Shown: one piece after another, positions 30,649-39,400 of the stretch
Layout of the letters: each line of letters begins with the position of its first letter
Position numbering within the stretch: position 1 is the stretch's first letter
NCBI RefSeq assembly: GCF_013376095.1
Contig: NZ_JAAMFN010000024.1
Coordinates: 1-63,539 of the forward strand
From: Arthrobacter sp. SDTb3-6
GTDB taxonomy: Bacteria > Actinomycetota > Actinomycetes > Actinomycetales > Micrococcaceae
Direction of reading: 5' to 3'
Length of the DNA stretch: 63,539 nt
Made by a program: the position numbers and the translations under genes
Notes under the pieces: model-generated
The model's input: only the letters and a program-made list of their open reading frames with translations
Databases searched by the model: none
Told to the model about the DNA's origin: nothing

Positions 30649-30662
30649 TATACTTCGGATTG
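30649..30662 (+). promoter_or_regulatory. -10 element 8 bp before an ATG (leaderless start)
   Basis: TATACT at 30649-30654 is followed by only 8 bases before ATG 30663. Transcription from this element would begin at or next to the ATG, giving a leaderless mRNA, common in actinobacteria. No good -35 is seen at 17 bp. The region also has two near-identical CAACTT(T)GAGCC strings at about 30585-30616. Confidence 0.5.
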
Positions 30663-31397
30663 ATGAGCAACCCTAAGAAACCTTCCCCGAAAAGTTCCGA
30701 ACGCCGCAAGGACGTGGTCCGCGCCGAAAAGCTGCAGGCCGGCTACGGCACCAAGGCGGTGTGCGGCGTGGTCAGCTTCAGCCTCCACGCCGGGCAGGCC
30801 CTGGCCCTGGTGGGGCCCAACGGCGCCGGCAAGTCCACCGTGGTGAAAACCGTGGTGGGCCAGCTCGAGGCCGTCTCCGGCACCGCCTTGATCAACGGGG
30901 ACGAGGTGGACGACAGGACCCTGGACTTCCGGCGCGAGGTGGCCGTGGTGTTCGACGACGACGCCTTCTTCCCCGCCCTCACGGTTGAGGAACACCTGGC
31001 CATTGTCTCGGCCGGGCACGGCGTGCACGACGTCGAGGAAGTCATTGCCTCCGAACTGGACTTCTTCGGGCTGGGCCAGCTGGCCAAGTCCCGTCCCTAC
31101 AACCTCTCTTCCGGCCAGCGCCGCCGCATGCTTCTGGCATCCGCTTTCGTGCGGCCGCGTTCGCTGCTGGTGCTCGACGAGCCCGAACAGCGCCTGGACA
31201 CCGGCATGCGGCACCGGCTCGCCGAACGCCTCCGCGCCGAGGTCGACGCCGGGCTGGCCCTCCTGGTGGTGACCCACGACCCCGACTTCCTCTCCACCGT
31301 GGCCACCAAGGCGCTCTTCATCGCCGATTCCATCCACTCAATGACCCCGGCCCAGGCGGCCGTGGCCATCTCCTCCGAAAACCCGCACGTTGACTAG
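30663..31397 (+). CDS. ABC transporter ATP-binding protein
   Basis: 244 aa ATPase. Walker A is LVGPNGAGKSTVV near residue 50, the signature LSSGQRRRMLLASAF is near 148, Walker B is LLVLDEPEQRLD, and the switch His is in VVTHD. A GTG at 30639 is a longer option, but ATG 30663 fits the -10 element just upstream. It partners with the membrane protein encoded next. The pair is most likely an exporter; the substrate is not predictable. Confidence 0.92.
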   Translation: MSNPKKPSPKSSERRKDVVRAEKLQAGYGTKAVCGVVSFSLHAGQALALVGPNGAGKSTVVKTVVGQLEAVSGTALINGDEVDDRTLDFRREVAVVFDDDAFFPALTVEEHLAIVSAGHGVHDVEEVIASELDFFGLGQLAKSRPYNLSSGQRRRMLLASAFVRPRSLLVLDEPEQRLDTGMRHRLAERLRAEVDAGLALLVVTHDPDFLSTVATKALFIADSIHSMTPAQAAVAISSENPHVD

Positions 31398-31401
31398 CCA
31401 C

Positions 31402-33075
31402 ATGACCATGGAAACCAGCGACCGCTTCAATGCCAGGGAAATTCGGCAGTACACCTTCCGGGCGGGACTGAGCCGCACCGAGGGCGGCGTCATGGAGCTG
31501 GTCTCCGAGGCGTACACCTTCGTGCTGGGCGGGCTGACCCTGCTCACCATGGCCGGTGCCATCATCGTGGGCCTGCGCAACAGCCTGGGCGTGGGCCACG
31601 AGTCCGCCCTCGCCGCCACCGTGGTGGCCCCCGGCTTCCACTCGGTCACTCTCCTCCAGGCCAGCGCCACCGTGATGATCACCCTCGCCGCGGCGCTGCT
31701 TGCCGTGGAGATGACGGTCGGCCCCATCACCATGACCCTGCCTCAGACGGCGTGGTGGCTGGGGCTGCCGGTCAGGCGCCGGGGCTTCATCCAGCCCGGC
31801 TTCCTCAAGTCGCTGATCTGGCCCGCTGCGGCAGCCGTGGTGGTTGTCATCCCGGTGGCCCTCGGCATGGCGTCGGCTCCCACACCGGGCCGGATAGCCC
31901 TCGCCGTGCTGTGCGGCATCGGGCTGGGCTGGCTGCTTTACGGGCTGGCCGCGTGGTGCCAGATCACCAACACCGGCGGCTGGCTGAAGGTGCTGACCGG
32001 GGTGGTGACCCTGGTGGCACCGCTGACCCTCGTGGGCACGGCGCTGTACAACAACACGGCCGGAACGGGCGCCATTACCGGGGCGCAGACCGCGTGGTTG
32101 GAATACCTGCCCACCAGCTGGCCGCTGCTGGTTGCCAACGGCGCCCTTTGGCCGCTGGTCATGGTGTTGTTTGCCCTGCTGCTGCTGGCCGGCGTGTACT
32201 GGAACCTGGAGCGGATCACCACGGCGAAGCTAAAGGAGGGTGCGGCTGCGGGTGCCTATGTGGCCGGTTCCCTCATGTCCATGGACGCCTCCGAGCTCTC
32301 CCGCTCGCTGGGCGGCGGGCGGTCGTCAGGCAATGCCAAGATACGGCTGCCCCTGGTCTTCCACGGCGGCACGGTGTTTTCACGCAGCGTCAAGACCCTG
32401 CTCAGCACGCATGCCACCATGGCCCTGCGCTCCCCCTTGTCGCTATTGCGGGTATTGGTGCTCGCTGCCATTCCGGCCAGCCTGGCAGCGGTGCAGTACC
32501 TGGGCAATGCCGTGTTGATTGCCGTGGTGCTGTATTTCTGCGCCCACTTTGCCGCCACGTCACTGGGCGCCACGGCACGTTTCGCCAACGGCAACCCGGC
32601 CGTGGACATGCTCATGCCGCTGCCGGCCAAGATTGTCCGCAGGGTGCACTATGTCTGGCCGGCCGTCGGCATGACGGTGTGGGCCGCGATGTGCTTCGGC
32701 CTTCTGCTCGCCCTGGGTGTCGGTTCCCCGGCCCTGCTGGTGCTGGCCATCCTGGCCGGCCCCGGGCTGGGCGGGGCGACCTTGCGCGCAGCGTTCCGCC
32801 CCGCACCCGACTGGAACATGCCGGCCGTGGCCACAGCATCCGGCCCCATCCCGACCGGCGCCGTGCGGGCCTTCCTGGTGGGCCCGGACCTGACACTGAT
32901 TTCACTGCTGCCGGTGCTGATCTGCCTGATTTCCGGCGGCGTGCCCCCCATCGCCTTCCCCGCCCAGCTGGGGTTGACCCTGATCGCGTATGCGTGGGGC
33001 ACGCACGTGCGCAAGCCAAAGTCGGCAAAGTCCGGCGGCCTGTTCGGCATGCCGCCGGTGCCCGTCCAAAAGTAG
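31402..33075 (+). CDS. Polytopic membrane protein, ABC permease partner (DUF6297-like)
   Basis: About 557 aa with a dozen or so hydrophobic segments, e.g. FVLGGLTLLTMAGAIIVG, VMITLAAALLAVEM, SLIWPAAAAVVVVIPVALG and LLPVLICLISGGV. The N-terminal REIRQYTFRAG and the layout match the uncharacterised DUF6297 permeases found beside a lone ABC ATPase in Micrococcaceae. The start is uncertain: TTG 31390 overlaps the ATPase gene, while ATG 31402 and 31408 follow its stop. No ribosome site is obvious, which suggests translational coupling. A 494-bp repeat-filled gap follows. Confidence 0.8.
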   Translation: MTMETSDRFNAREIRQYTFRAGLSRTEGGVMELVSEAYTFVLGGLTLLTMAGAIIVGLRNSLGVGHESALAATVVAPGFHSVTLLQASATVMITLAAALLAVEMTVGPITMTLPQTAWWLGLPVRRRGFIQPGFLKSLIWPAAAAVVVVIPVALGMASAPTPGRIALAVLCGIGLGWLLYGLAAWCQITNTGGWLKVLTGVVTLVAPLTLVGTALYNNTAGTGAITGAQTAWLEYLPTSWPLLVANGALWPLVMVLFALLLLAGVYWNLERITTAKLKEGAAAGAYVAGSLMSMDASELSRSLGGGRSSGNAKIRLPLVFHGGTVFSRSVKTLLSTHATMALRSPLSLLRVLVLAAIPASLAAVQYLGNAVLIAVVLYFCAHFAATSLGATARFANGNPAVDMLMPLPAKIVRRVHYVWPAVGMTVWAAMCFGLLLALGVGSPALLVLAILAGPGLGGATLRAAFRPAPDWNMPAVATASGPIPTGAVRAFLVGPDLTLISLLPVLICLISGGVPPIAFPAQLGLTLIAYAWGTHVRKPKSAKSGGLFGMPPVPVQK

Positions 33076-33110
33076 CGCGGCCCGGACTGCGCGCATAAGC
33101 GTCCATGCCC

Positions 33111-33465
33111 GCTTCCCTTATGCGCCGGACCCGGGCCGGGTTTGGCGCAGCTCGTCCACCGGCGCCAAACCCGTGGCGGGTCCGGCGCACAAGAAAAGCG
33201 GCCCCAGCTTATGCGCCAAACCCGCCCGCCAGTCCGGCGCAGAATGTCCGGCGACGGTGGGAGCAGCCGGGATTTCACGCACCCGACTTTATGCGCCGAA
33301 TTCGGCAGGGAGTTTTGCGCAGAAGGTTCCTCGGCTTCCCTTATGCGCCGGACCCGGGCCGGGTTTGGCGCAGCTCGTCCACCGGCGCCAAACCCGTGGC
33401 GGGTCCGGCGCACAAGAAAAGCGGCCCCAGCTTATGCGCCAAGCCCGCCCGCCAGTCCGGCGCAG
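33111..33465. repeat. Array of REP-like palindromic elements with a 132-bp direct repeat
   Basis: The gap between the permease and dctA holds about seven short hairpin units. Each is bounded by CTTATGCGCC and GGCGCAG or their inverse: 33117-33150, 33159-33193 (inverted), 33208-33242 and 33288-33322, then three more in a second copy. A 132-bp block at 33111-33242 is repeated at 33334-33465 with a single mismatch. Inner arms such as GGACCCG and CGGGTTT pair with G-U wobble, so the stems form better as RNA than as DNA. This is the behaviour of REP/BIME-type intergenic repeats. No transposase of the RAYT type is in the window. Frames crossing it give repetitive Arg/Pro/Ala strings and are not genes. 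Confidence 0.85.
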
Positions 33466-33510
33466 GGTGGGAGGGGCGCGGGCCGGGGTCCCGGCGTCGT
33501 GCTTCCCCTG

Positions 33511-33560
33511 AAAACAAAGAGCGGGCGGCCGCCCTTCGAAAAGGGAGGCCGCCCGCTCTT
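33511..33560 (-). terminator. Intrinsic terminator of dctA
   Basis: AAGAGCGGGCGGCC pairs with GGCCGCCCGCTCTT in an 18-bp stem with one mismatch and an 8-base loop. On the minus strand it is followed by TTTGTTTT. It starts 10 bp after the dctA stop. Confidence 0.93.
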
Positions 33561-33569
33561 GTGCAGAAG

Positions 33570-34919
33570 CTACACTCCGGCAGGTACCCGCTCGTCCTCG
33601 AGGGGGGCGTCGGCTTCCACTGCGTGGCCGTCGGCTTCGAGGGACAGCTCGTCGAAGGGGCGGCGGCCTGACAGCACTGCCCGGGCCTGGTCGATGTCCA
33701 GCTCGCGGGTCCACTTGCCCACCAGCAGCGCGGCCACGGCATTGCCGGTGAAGTTGGTCAGCGCGCGGCACTCGGACATGAACTTGTCGATGCCCACGAT
33801 CACGCCCATGCCGTCGAGCAGGATCGGCTTGTGGGCCTGAAGCCCGGCGGCGAGGGTGGCCAGGCCGGCGCCGGTGACACCGGCGGCGCCCTTGGAGGCG
33901 ATCACCATGAAGACCAGCAGGCCGATCTGCTCGCCAAGGTTCATCGGCATGCCCATGGCGGTGGAGATGAAGATGGAGCTCATGGTCAGGTAGATGGCGG
34001 TGCCGTCAAGGTTGAAGGAGTAGCCGGTGGGGACGGTGATGCCCACCACGGGCTTGGAGACGCCCACGTGTTCCATCTTGGCAATGAGGCGCGGCAGCGC
34101 GGATTCTGAGGAGGAGGTGGCGAAGATCAGCAGGTATTCGCGGGCCAGGTAGCGCATCAGGGCGAAGATGTTCAGGCCCGTGACCACACGCAGGATGGAG
34201 CCGAGGATGACCACGATGAACAGGGCGCAGGTCAGGTAAAATGCGCCCATGAGGATGGCCATGGAACCGATGGCGGCCCAGCCGGTGGCACCGACGACGG
34301 CGGCGATGGCACCGAAGGCGCCTACCGGGGCGACCCACATGATCATCATCATCAGCTTGAAGACCACTTTTTGGATGTTCTTCACGGCGTTGAGCACAGG
34401 CTCGCCGGCCTTGCCCATGGACTGGAGCGCGAAACCGACCAGCAGGGCCAGCACCAGGGTGGGGAGCACGGGGATGTCGCCGGGGATCATGTCCAGCAGG
34501 AATTTCACGGTTTCGCTGTCACCGGAAGCGGCAGCCGACTTGTAGGGCTGCAGGTGCAGGCCGGCGCCGGGGTGGACGATGTTGCCCACCACCAGGCCGA
34601 TCGCGAGCGCCACGGTGGACATCACCATGAAGTAGACCAGCGCCAGGCCGCCCACCTTGCCGACCGTTGCGGCCTTGGCGATGGATCCCACGCCCAGCAC
34701 GATGGTGCAGAAGATGATGGGGGCGATGATCATCTTGATCAGGGCGATGAACATGGTGCCGAGCGGCTTGAGCGACTTGCCGACCTCGGGGGCCATCAGC
34801 CCTATCGCGGCACCCAGCACCACCGCTGCGATCACGGCAACGTAAAGCCAGTGGGTCTTGTCCATTTTGCGACGTGCGGGCTTGGCCATGGCGGCTGTCC
34901 CCCCTCGTTGAGAGCTCAT
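33570..34919 (-). CDS. dctA: C4-dicarboxylate:cation symporter DctA
   Basis: 449 aa, eight transmembrane helices plus two re-entrant loops as in the DAACS family. Family motifs SSSESALPRLIAKME and GYSFNLDGTAIYLTMSSIF are intact. It imports succinate, fumarate, malate and aspartate with protons or sodium. ATG 34919 is preferred over 34925 because AAGGA then lies 7 bases upstream. It is divergent from a DcuS/CitA-type sensor kinase and its regulator, the usual control arrangement for dctA. The 132-bp gap between them should hold both promoters. Confidence 0.96.
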   Translation of the reverse strand: MSSQRGGTAAMAKPARRKMDKTHWLYVAVIAAVVLGAAIGLMAPEVGKSLKPLGTMFIALIKMIIAPIIFCTIVLGVGSIAKAATVGKVGGLALVYFMVMSTVALAIGLVVGNIVHPGAGLHLQPYKSAAASGDSETVKFLLDMIPGDIPVLPTLVLALLVGFALQSMGKAGEPVLNAVKNIQKVVFKLMMMIMWVAPVGAFGAIAAVVGATGWAAIGSMAILMGAFYLTCALFIVVILGSILRVVTGLNIFALMRYLAREYLLIFATSSSESALPRLIAKMEHVGVSKPVVGITVPTGYSFNLDGTAIYLTMSSIFISTAMGMPMNLGEQIGLLVFMVIASKGAAGVTGAGLATLAAGLQAHKPILLDGMGVIVGIDKFMSECRALTNFTGNAVAALLVGKWTRELDIDQARAVLSGRRPFDELSLEADGHAVEADAPLEDERVPAGV

Positions 34920-35051
34920 TGTCATTCCTTGTGGTCTTCGGTGGTTAATATTGAAAAGGTGCGGCGTGCGATCCGTCTCACATAAGAGTGCCCGCAGGCG
35001 TGACTTATCTCACGGTTGCGTTCATATTGGTCGCATGAAAGGGTCATCCGG

Positions 35052-36731
35052 ATGTTTTTGCGGTTTTGGCGTGGCTGGAGCCTGGCCCGGCGGCTGTTCA
35101 CCGCCAACCTGCTCTTTGTGCTGGTGGTGACCGCGGGCGTGGCCACCGTCATGGTGGTCGACGCCGGCTCCCGCACCTACGACCAGACCCGCCAGCGCAT
35201 GCTGTCCGTGGCGACGGCGCTGGCCGATTCGCCCCTGGTCCTGCAGGCCGCGAAAACGCCCCATCCGACGGCCGTCCTGCAGCCCTACGCCTTGTCCGTG
35301 ATGCACGACGCAAACGTTGACTTTATTACCATCATGGACCCGGACGGCATCCGCTGGACCCACCCCAACCCGGCCGAGATCGGCAAGCCCTATGTGGGCT
35401 CCATCGCCCAGGCACAGGCAGGCCATACGTATTTTGAGACGACGGCGGGAACCCTTGGCCCCTCCGTGCGCGTGATTGTTCCCATCAAGGATTCCGCCGG
35501 CACGGTGCGGGGCATGGTGGCTGCAGGGGTGACCGTCAGCAACGTCCAGGTCCTCGTCGCGGCCAAGCTTCCTTCGGTGCTGGGGCTGGCTGCGGCGATG
35601 CTGCTGGCCGGCTCGCTGGCGGCGTGGCTGCTGGGCAGGTATCTCAAGCGCGTGACGCTGGGCTGGGGCCCGGAGGAGCTGGCACAGTTGTTTGCCTACT
35701 ATGAATCAGTGCTCCACTCCGTGCGCGAGGGACTGGTCCTGGTGGACACGCGCGGGGAAATTGTCCTCTACAACGACCACGCGGCACTGCTCCTGGGCAT
35801 GGACGCCCCGTCCGGCCGGCCCGCGCGGAGCCTTTCGGCCAATGCGGCGGCGGGCGCCCCTGCGCTGGACTCGCTGGCCCTCCCGGAGTCCCTCCGGGAG
35901 CTGTTGCGCAGCGGCCGCACCGCCACCGACGAGGTCCACCTCGCCGGTAACCGCCTGCTGGTGGTGAGCCAGCGCCCCGCCCTGGCCCCGGGCAGCAGCG
36001 CAGCCGGGGCCAGCGCCGGCACGGTGGCCACCCTCCGGGACCACACCGAACTGACCACCCTGGCCGGAAGCCTGAGCAGCACCCAGACACTGGTGGAGGC
36101 CCTGCGCTCCCAAACCCACGAACACGCCAACCGGCTCCATGCCATCACGTCCCTGATCGAGCTGGACCGCGCCCGCGAAGCCCTGGACTTTGCCACCGCC
36201 GACCTTGCCGACACGGTCCGGCTGGGCGGGGAGTTTGTGGGCACCCTCGACGAGCCGTTCCTGGCGGCACTGCTCGTGGGAAAAGGCGCGCAGGCGGATG
36301 AGCGCGGGGTGGAACTGGAACTGAGCGGCTCCGGCACCCTGCCGCCGGGCCTGCTGGACGCCAGGGAACTGGTGACCCTGCTGGGCAACCTGGTGGACAA
36401 TGCCATCGACGCGGCGGCCGGGCATTCGCCCAACCCCATGGTGTGGGCCGACTTGCTGGTGGCCGACGGCACGCTCACCATCACCGTCGCGGACAACGGC
36501 CCGGGGCTGCCCACCACCGACCTGGATGTCCTGGGCCGGATCGGCACCACCGGCAAGGCATCGGTGGCACCGGGAGGGCGCGGCTACGGGATTGCCCTGA
36601 TCCGCCGCGCCACCGCCGCCCTGGGAGGCACCATCACGGCCGAAAACGACGCCGGCGCGGTCATGACCGTCGTCGTGCCCCTCGCAGCCGCCCGTGCGGC
36701 ACCCACCACAGGAACAGAGGACAACACATGA
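35052..36731 (+). CDS. Sensor histidine kinase, DcuS/CitA type
   Basis: 559 aa. TM1 is at about residues 13-36 (TANLLFVLVVTAGVATVMVV), followed by an extracellular PAS/Cache domain ending FETTAGTLGPSVRVIVPIKD, TM2 near 165-190, and a cytoplasmic PAS with EGLVLVDTRGEIVLYND. The phosphoacceptor is H356 in THEHANRLHAI. ATP-binding boxes are GNLVDNAIDAA, DNGPGLP and GRGYGIALI. Such kinases sense C4-dicarboxylates or citrate outside the cell. The ATG has AAAGGG 8 bases upstream. It overlaps its response regulator and is divergent from dctA, its probable target. Confidence 0.94.
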   Translation: MFLRFWRGWSLARRLFTANLLFVLVVTAGVATVMVVDAGSRTYDQTRQRMLSVATALADSPLVLQAAKTPHPTAVLQPYALSVMHDANVDFITIMDPDGIRWTHPNPAEIGKPYVGSIAQAQAGHTYFETTAGTLGPSVRVIVPIKDSAGTVRGMVAAGVTVSNVQVLVAAKLPSVLGLAAAMLLAGSLAAWLLGRYLKRVTLGWGPEELAQLFAYYESVLHSVREGLVLVDTRGEIVLYNDHAALLLGMDAPSGRPARSLSANAAAGAPALDSLALPESLRELLRSGRTATDEVHLAGNRLLVVSQRPALAPGSSAAGASAGTVATLRDHTELTTLAGSLSSTQTLVEALRSQTHEHANRLHAITSLIELDRAREALDFATADLADTVRLGGEFVGTLDEPFLAALLVGKGAQADERGVELELSGSGTLPPGLLDARELVTLLGNLVDNAIDAAAGHSPNPMVWADLLVADGTLTITVADNGPGLPTTDLDVLGRIGTTGKASVAPGGRGYGIALIRRATAALGGTITAENDAGAVMTVVVPLAAARAAPTTGTEDNT

Positions 36732-37438
36732 GCGGACCCCTGCCCATCCGGGTGCTGGTGGTGGACGACGAGCCCATTGCCCTGGCAGCGCACGCCGACT
36801 ATGTGCGGCGCCTGGACGGTTTCGAGGTGGCCGCGACGGCCGGCGGGATGGGCGCGGCGCTGGCCGTGCTCAACGACCCGGCCACGCCCGCCATCCAGCT
36901 GGTGCTGCTGGACATGAACCTGACCGACGGGCACGGCCTGGACCTGCTGCGGCGCATCCACGGGCTGGGCCTGGTGCCCGACGTGGTGGCCATTACGGCC
37001 GTGCAGGAAATCCAGGTGGTACGCTCCGCCATCGCGCTGGGCATCACGGCGTACCTGATCAAGCCGTTCACCTTCGCCGCGTTCCGGGAAAAGCTGGAAA
37101 GCTACCGGGGCTACCATTACGCGCTGGCGGACCGCTCGCACACCAGCCAGGATGCCATCGACAGTGCGCTGTCCGCCTTGCGGCCCAGCGGGAAGCTGCT
37201 GCTGCCCAAGGGGATGCTGCCGGAGACGCTCCGGGCCGTGGCCGACTGGCTGCGGGAGCAGGATGTGGCGGCGTCCGCCACGGAGGCGGCCGCGGGACTG
37301 GCGATGTCCCGCGTCACGGCCCGGCGCTACCTTGACCACCTCGTGGAGACCGGCTCCGCCGCAAAGGCGCCGCGCCACGGCTCCCCCGGCAGGCCGGAAC
37401 TTGAATACCGCTGGCTCCACCCCCGCGCTTTGGGCTAA
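36728..37438 (+). CDS. Response regulator, DcuR/CitB type
   Basis: 236 aa. Receiver domain with acidic pair DDE at residues 13-15, phosphorylated D62 in LLDMNLTD, and K in LIKPF. A C-terminal helix-turn-helix (AAGLAMSRVTARRYLDHLVETG) is typical of the CitB/DcuR class. It would activate dctA. Its ATG overlaps the kinase stop, and its own stop overlaps the 3' end of the convergent MFS gene by 4 bp. Confidence 0.94.
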   Translation: MSGPLPIRVLVVDDEPIALAAHADYVRRLDGFEVAATAGGMGAALAVLNDPATPAIQLVLLDMNLTDGHGLDLLRRIHGLGLVPDVVAITAVQEIQVVRSAIALGITAYLIKPFTFAAFREKLESYRGYHYALADRSHTSQDAIDSALSALRPSGKLLLPKGMLPETLRAVADWLREQDVAASATEAAAGLAMSRVTARRYLDHLVETGSAAKAPRHGSPGRPELEYRWLHPRALG

Positions 37439-38703
37439 CGGCTCCGGGCCGCAGCCGTGCCGGCGCCCACCACGCCGCGATCCTGGATGCGGCGTGCAGA
37501 CGTTCGGGACCGCACAAGCAGGCAGAGGAGCACGAACAGGGCCAGGGCCATGACGGCGCCGGTGTAGCCGACCGCGGTCGGCGTCAGGCCGGCCCTGCCG
37601 GCCACGGCTCCGGCTGCGACGGCGGGCACGCTGTTGGCCAGGTAGCTGGCCACATAGATGGCCGACAGCAGCCCGGCCCGCTCATGCGCGGCAACCAAGG
37701 GCATGAGGATGCGCAGCACGCCGAGGAAGCCGGCGCCAAAGCCGGCACCGGCGACCACGATGGCGGCGAAGTACGCCCCGGCCGAATGCAGGATGAGCGC
37801 CGGTATGCTGGCGGCCAGGCCAACGAACAGGGCAGCCATGCCGAGGGCGAGCACTTGATGGGAGCGGGCATTACCCAGCAGCAGGCTGGCGAGGCAGCCG
37901 GTTCCGGTCAGCGCCGCGATGATGAGGCCGGTGAGCACCACGGCATCCGGTCCGGCCATCGACCGGACCAGGCTCGGACCGAGGGCAAGGATGAGCCCGC
38001 CCAGGGCCCAGGTGGCCACCGCGCCGGGCAGCACCCAGAGTGCCGTGCGCCGCGTGGCCCGGGGGAAGTGGACGCGGGGCCGGAGTGAGGCGAGGGCCCC
38101 GGGGATGCGGGTGACGGTTTCCGGGCCGAGCGCCGTCCCGGCCAGCTGCAGCACGAGCAGTGCCAGCAGGACCACGAAGATCAGGTGCACCGACCCGGGG
38201 GCCGAGGCGACAACCAGGCTGGCGGCCACGGCGCCGACGGCCAGGCCGAGCGTGGGGCCCGCACCGTTCAGCACCGTTCCCAGACCCGGGCGGACGGCCG
38301 TTTCGAGTTCAATGAGGTAGGCGCCGAGGGCACCCATCGCCGTGCCGGTGGCCAGGCCCTGCAACAGCCGGGCCGCAATCAGGTCCACCTGGCTGCCGGC
38401 AAGCATGAACACCAGCATCGAAATGATCTCCAGGCACAGGGCCGCGAGCAGGACCGGTCGACGTCCCAGATGGTCCGACAGTGCACCCACGGTGAGCAGC
38501 GCGCCGAGCAAGGCCAGCACATACGCGGCAAAAATGACTGTCAGCACCACCGGCGGAAACCCCCACTGCGCCTGGTAAACCGGGTACAGGGGGCTCGGTG
38601 CGCTGGATGCGGCCATCAACACCACCAGCACTGAAGCCTGCACCCAGAATGCGGCGCGGTGCGAAAGGACGGAGCGGCGCAATGCCGCGGGGACGGGAGT
38701 CAT
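37435..38703 (-). CDS. MFS transporter
   Basis: 422 aa with 12 predicted helices. It starts MTPVPAALRRSVLSHRAAFWVQASVLVVLMAASSAPSPLYP, and the MFS signature between TM2 and TM3 reads GALSDHLGRRPVLL. ATG 38703 has TAAGG 6 bases upstream; the longer frame to 39045 runs into the divergent regulator. The divergent TetR gene suggests drug or small-molecule efflux, but the substrate is unknown. Confidence 0.93.
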   Translation of the reverse strand: MTPVPAALRRSVLSHRAAFWVQASVLVVLMAASSAPSPLYPVYQAQWGFPPVVLTVIFAAYVLALLGALLTVGALSDHLGRRPVLLAALCLEIISMLVFMLAGSQVDLIAARLLQGLATGTAMGALGAYLIELETAVRPGLGTVLNGAGPTLGLAVGAVAASLVVASAPGSVHLIFVVLLALLVLQLAGTALGPETVTRIPGALASLRPRVHFPRATRRTALWVLPGAVATWALGGLILALGPSLVRSMAGPDAVVLTGLIIAALTGTGCLASLLLGNARSHQVLALGMAALFVGLAASIPALILHSAGAYFAAIVVAGAGFGAGFLGVLRILMPLVAAHERAGLLSAIYVASYLANSVPAVAAGAVAGRAGLTPTAVGYTGAVMALALFVLLCLLVRSRTSARRIQDRGVVGAGTAAARSR

Positions 38704-38726
38704 GTGAACCTTACGGGGAGGAAAAA

Positions 38727-38786
38727 CGCGAAATCTTTGCGAAACACAGGCTAGACCCGGTGCCGGAAAATCGCAAATAAATTGCG
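38727..38786. promoter_or_regulatory. Two related inverted repeats, TetR/MFS operators
   Basis: CGCGAAATCTTTGCG (38727-38741) and CGCAAATAAATTGCG (38772-38786) share CGC-AAA and TTGCG arms and sit between the divergent MFS and TetR genes. The second ends 1 bp before the TATGAT -10 of the regulator, so binding there would block its own promoter. Confidence 0.65.
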
Positions 38787-38787
38787 T

Positions 38788-38799
38788 TATGATAAAGCC
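38788..38799 (+). promoter_or_regulatory. -10 element 6 bp before GTG (leaderless tetR)
   Basis: TATGAT (38788-38793) is followed by AAAGCC and then GTG 38800. A transcript from this promoter would start at the GTG. No ribosome-binding site is present between them. Confidence 0.5.
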
Positions 38800-39390
38800 G
38801 TGCCCACTTCCGATCCCCGCCCGAATGGCCGTGCGGCCCGTGTCCAGCAGGCCGTGCACGATGCCGTCAGGTCCCTCCAGTCCCGAACGGACCGTCAAGA
38901 CATCAGCGTGCCCAGGGTGGCGGCATTGGCAGGCGTGGCACCCTCGACCGTCTACCGGCGGTGGGGGGACCTGAACCAGTTGCTCGCCGATGTCGCCGTG
39001 GCGCGGCTGCGGCCGGAGGGCCCCCCGGACACCGGTTCCGTCCACGGCGACCTCACTGCCTGGGCGGAGCAGTACATTGAGGAGTCGGCCACGCCCACGG
39101 GACGGGCCTTCCTGCGCGACATGGTTTCCGGCGGCCCCGAATGCACCAGTGCATGGCGCGGCGGAGAGTATGCACGCGAACGGATCGAGATGATGCTCCA
39201 GCGCGGCCGGCGCCGTGGCGAGACCGTGCCCGACATCGAGGACATCGTGGACCTGCTGCTCGCCCCGATCATTTACCGGATCCTGTTCGAGCCCGCGGTG
39301 CCCCCTGCCGGAGTGGCCCGGCGCCTGGCGGACCGGCTCTTTGCCCGGAACGCAGCCGGTTGGTCCGGGCAGGCAGCACGGGGCAACTGA
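38800..39390 (+). CDS. TetR-family regulator
   Basis: 196 aa. The DNA-binding helices are AVRSLQSRTDRQDISVPRVAALAGVAPSTVYRRWGD; the Cys-poor ligand domain includes LLLAPIIYRILFEP, typical of the TetR_C-11-like group. GTG 38800 is chosen from the -10 element directly upstream; TTG 38782 would be inside the operator. It probably represses itself and the divergent MFS gene. Confidence 0.9.
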   Translation: MPTSDPRPNGRAARVQQAVHDAVRSLQSRTDRQDISVPRVAALAGVAPSTVYRRWGDLNQLLADVAVARLRPEGPPDTGSVHGDLTAWAEQYIEESATPTGRAFLRDMVSGGPECTSAWRGGEYARERIEMMLQRGRRRGETVPDIEDIVDLLLAPIIYRILFEPAVPPAGVARRLADRLFARNAAGWSGQAARGN

Positions 39391-39400
39391 ACGCTGCCGG

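Noticed and set aside
33105-33840. Arg/Pro/Ala-rich open frames between the ABC permease and dctA
   Set aside because: They run through the palindromic repeats and into dctA antisense; the translation repeats with the DNA repeats.
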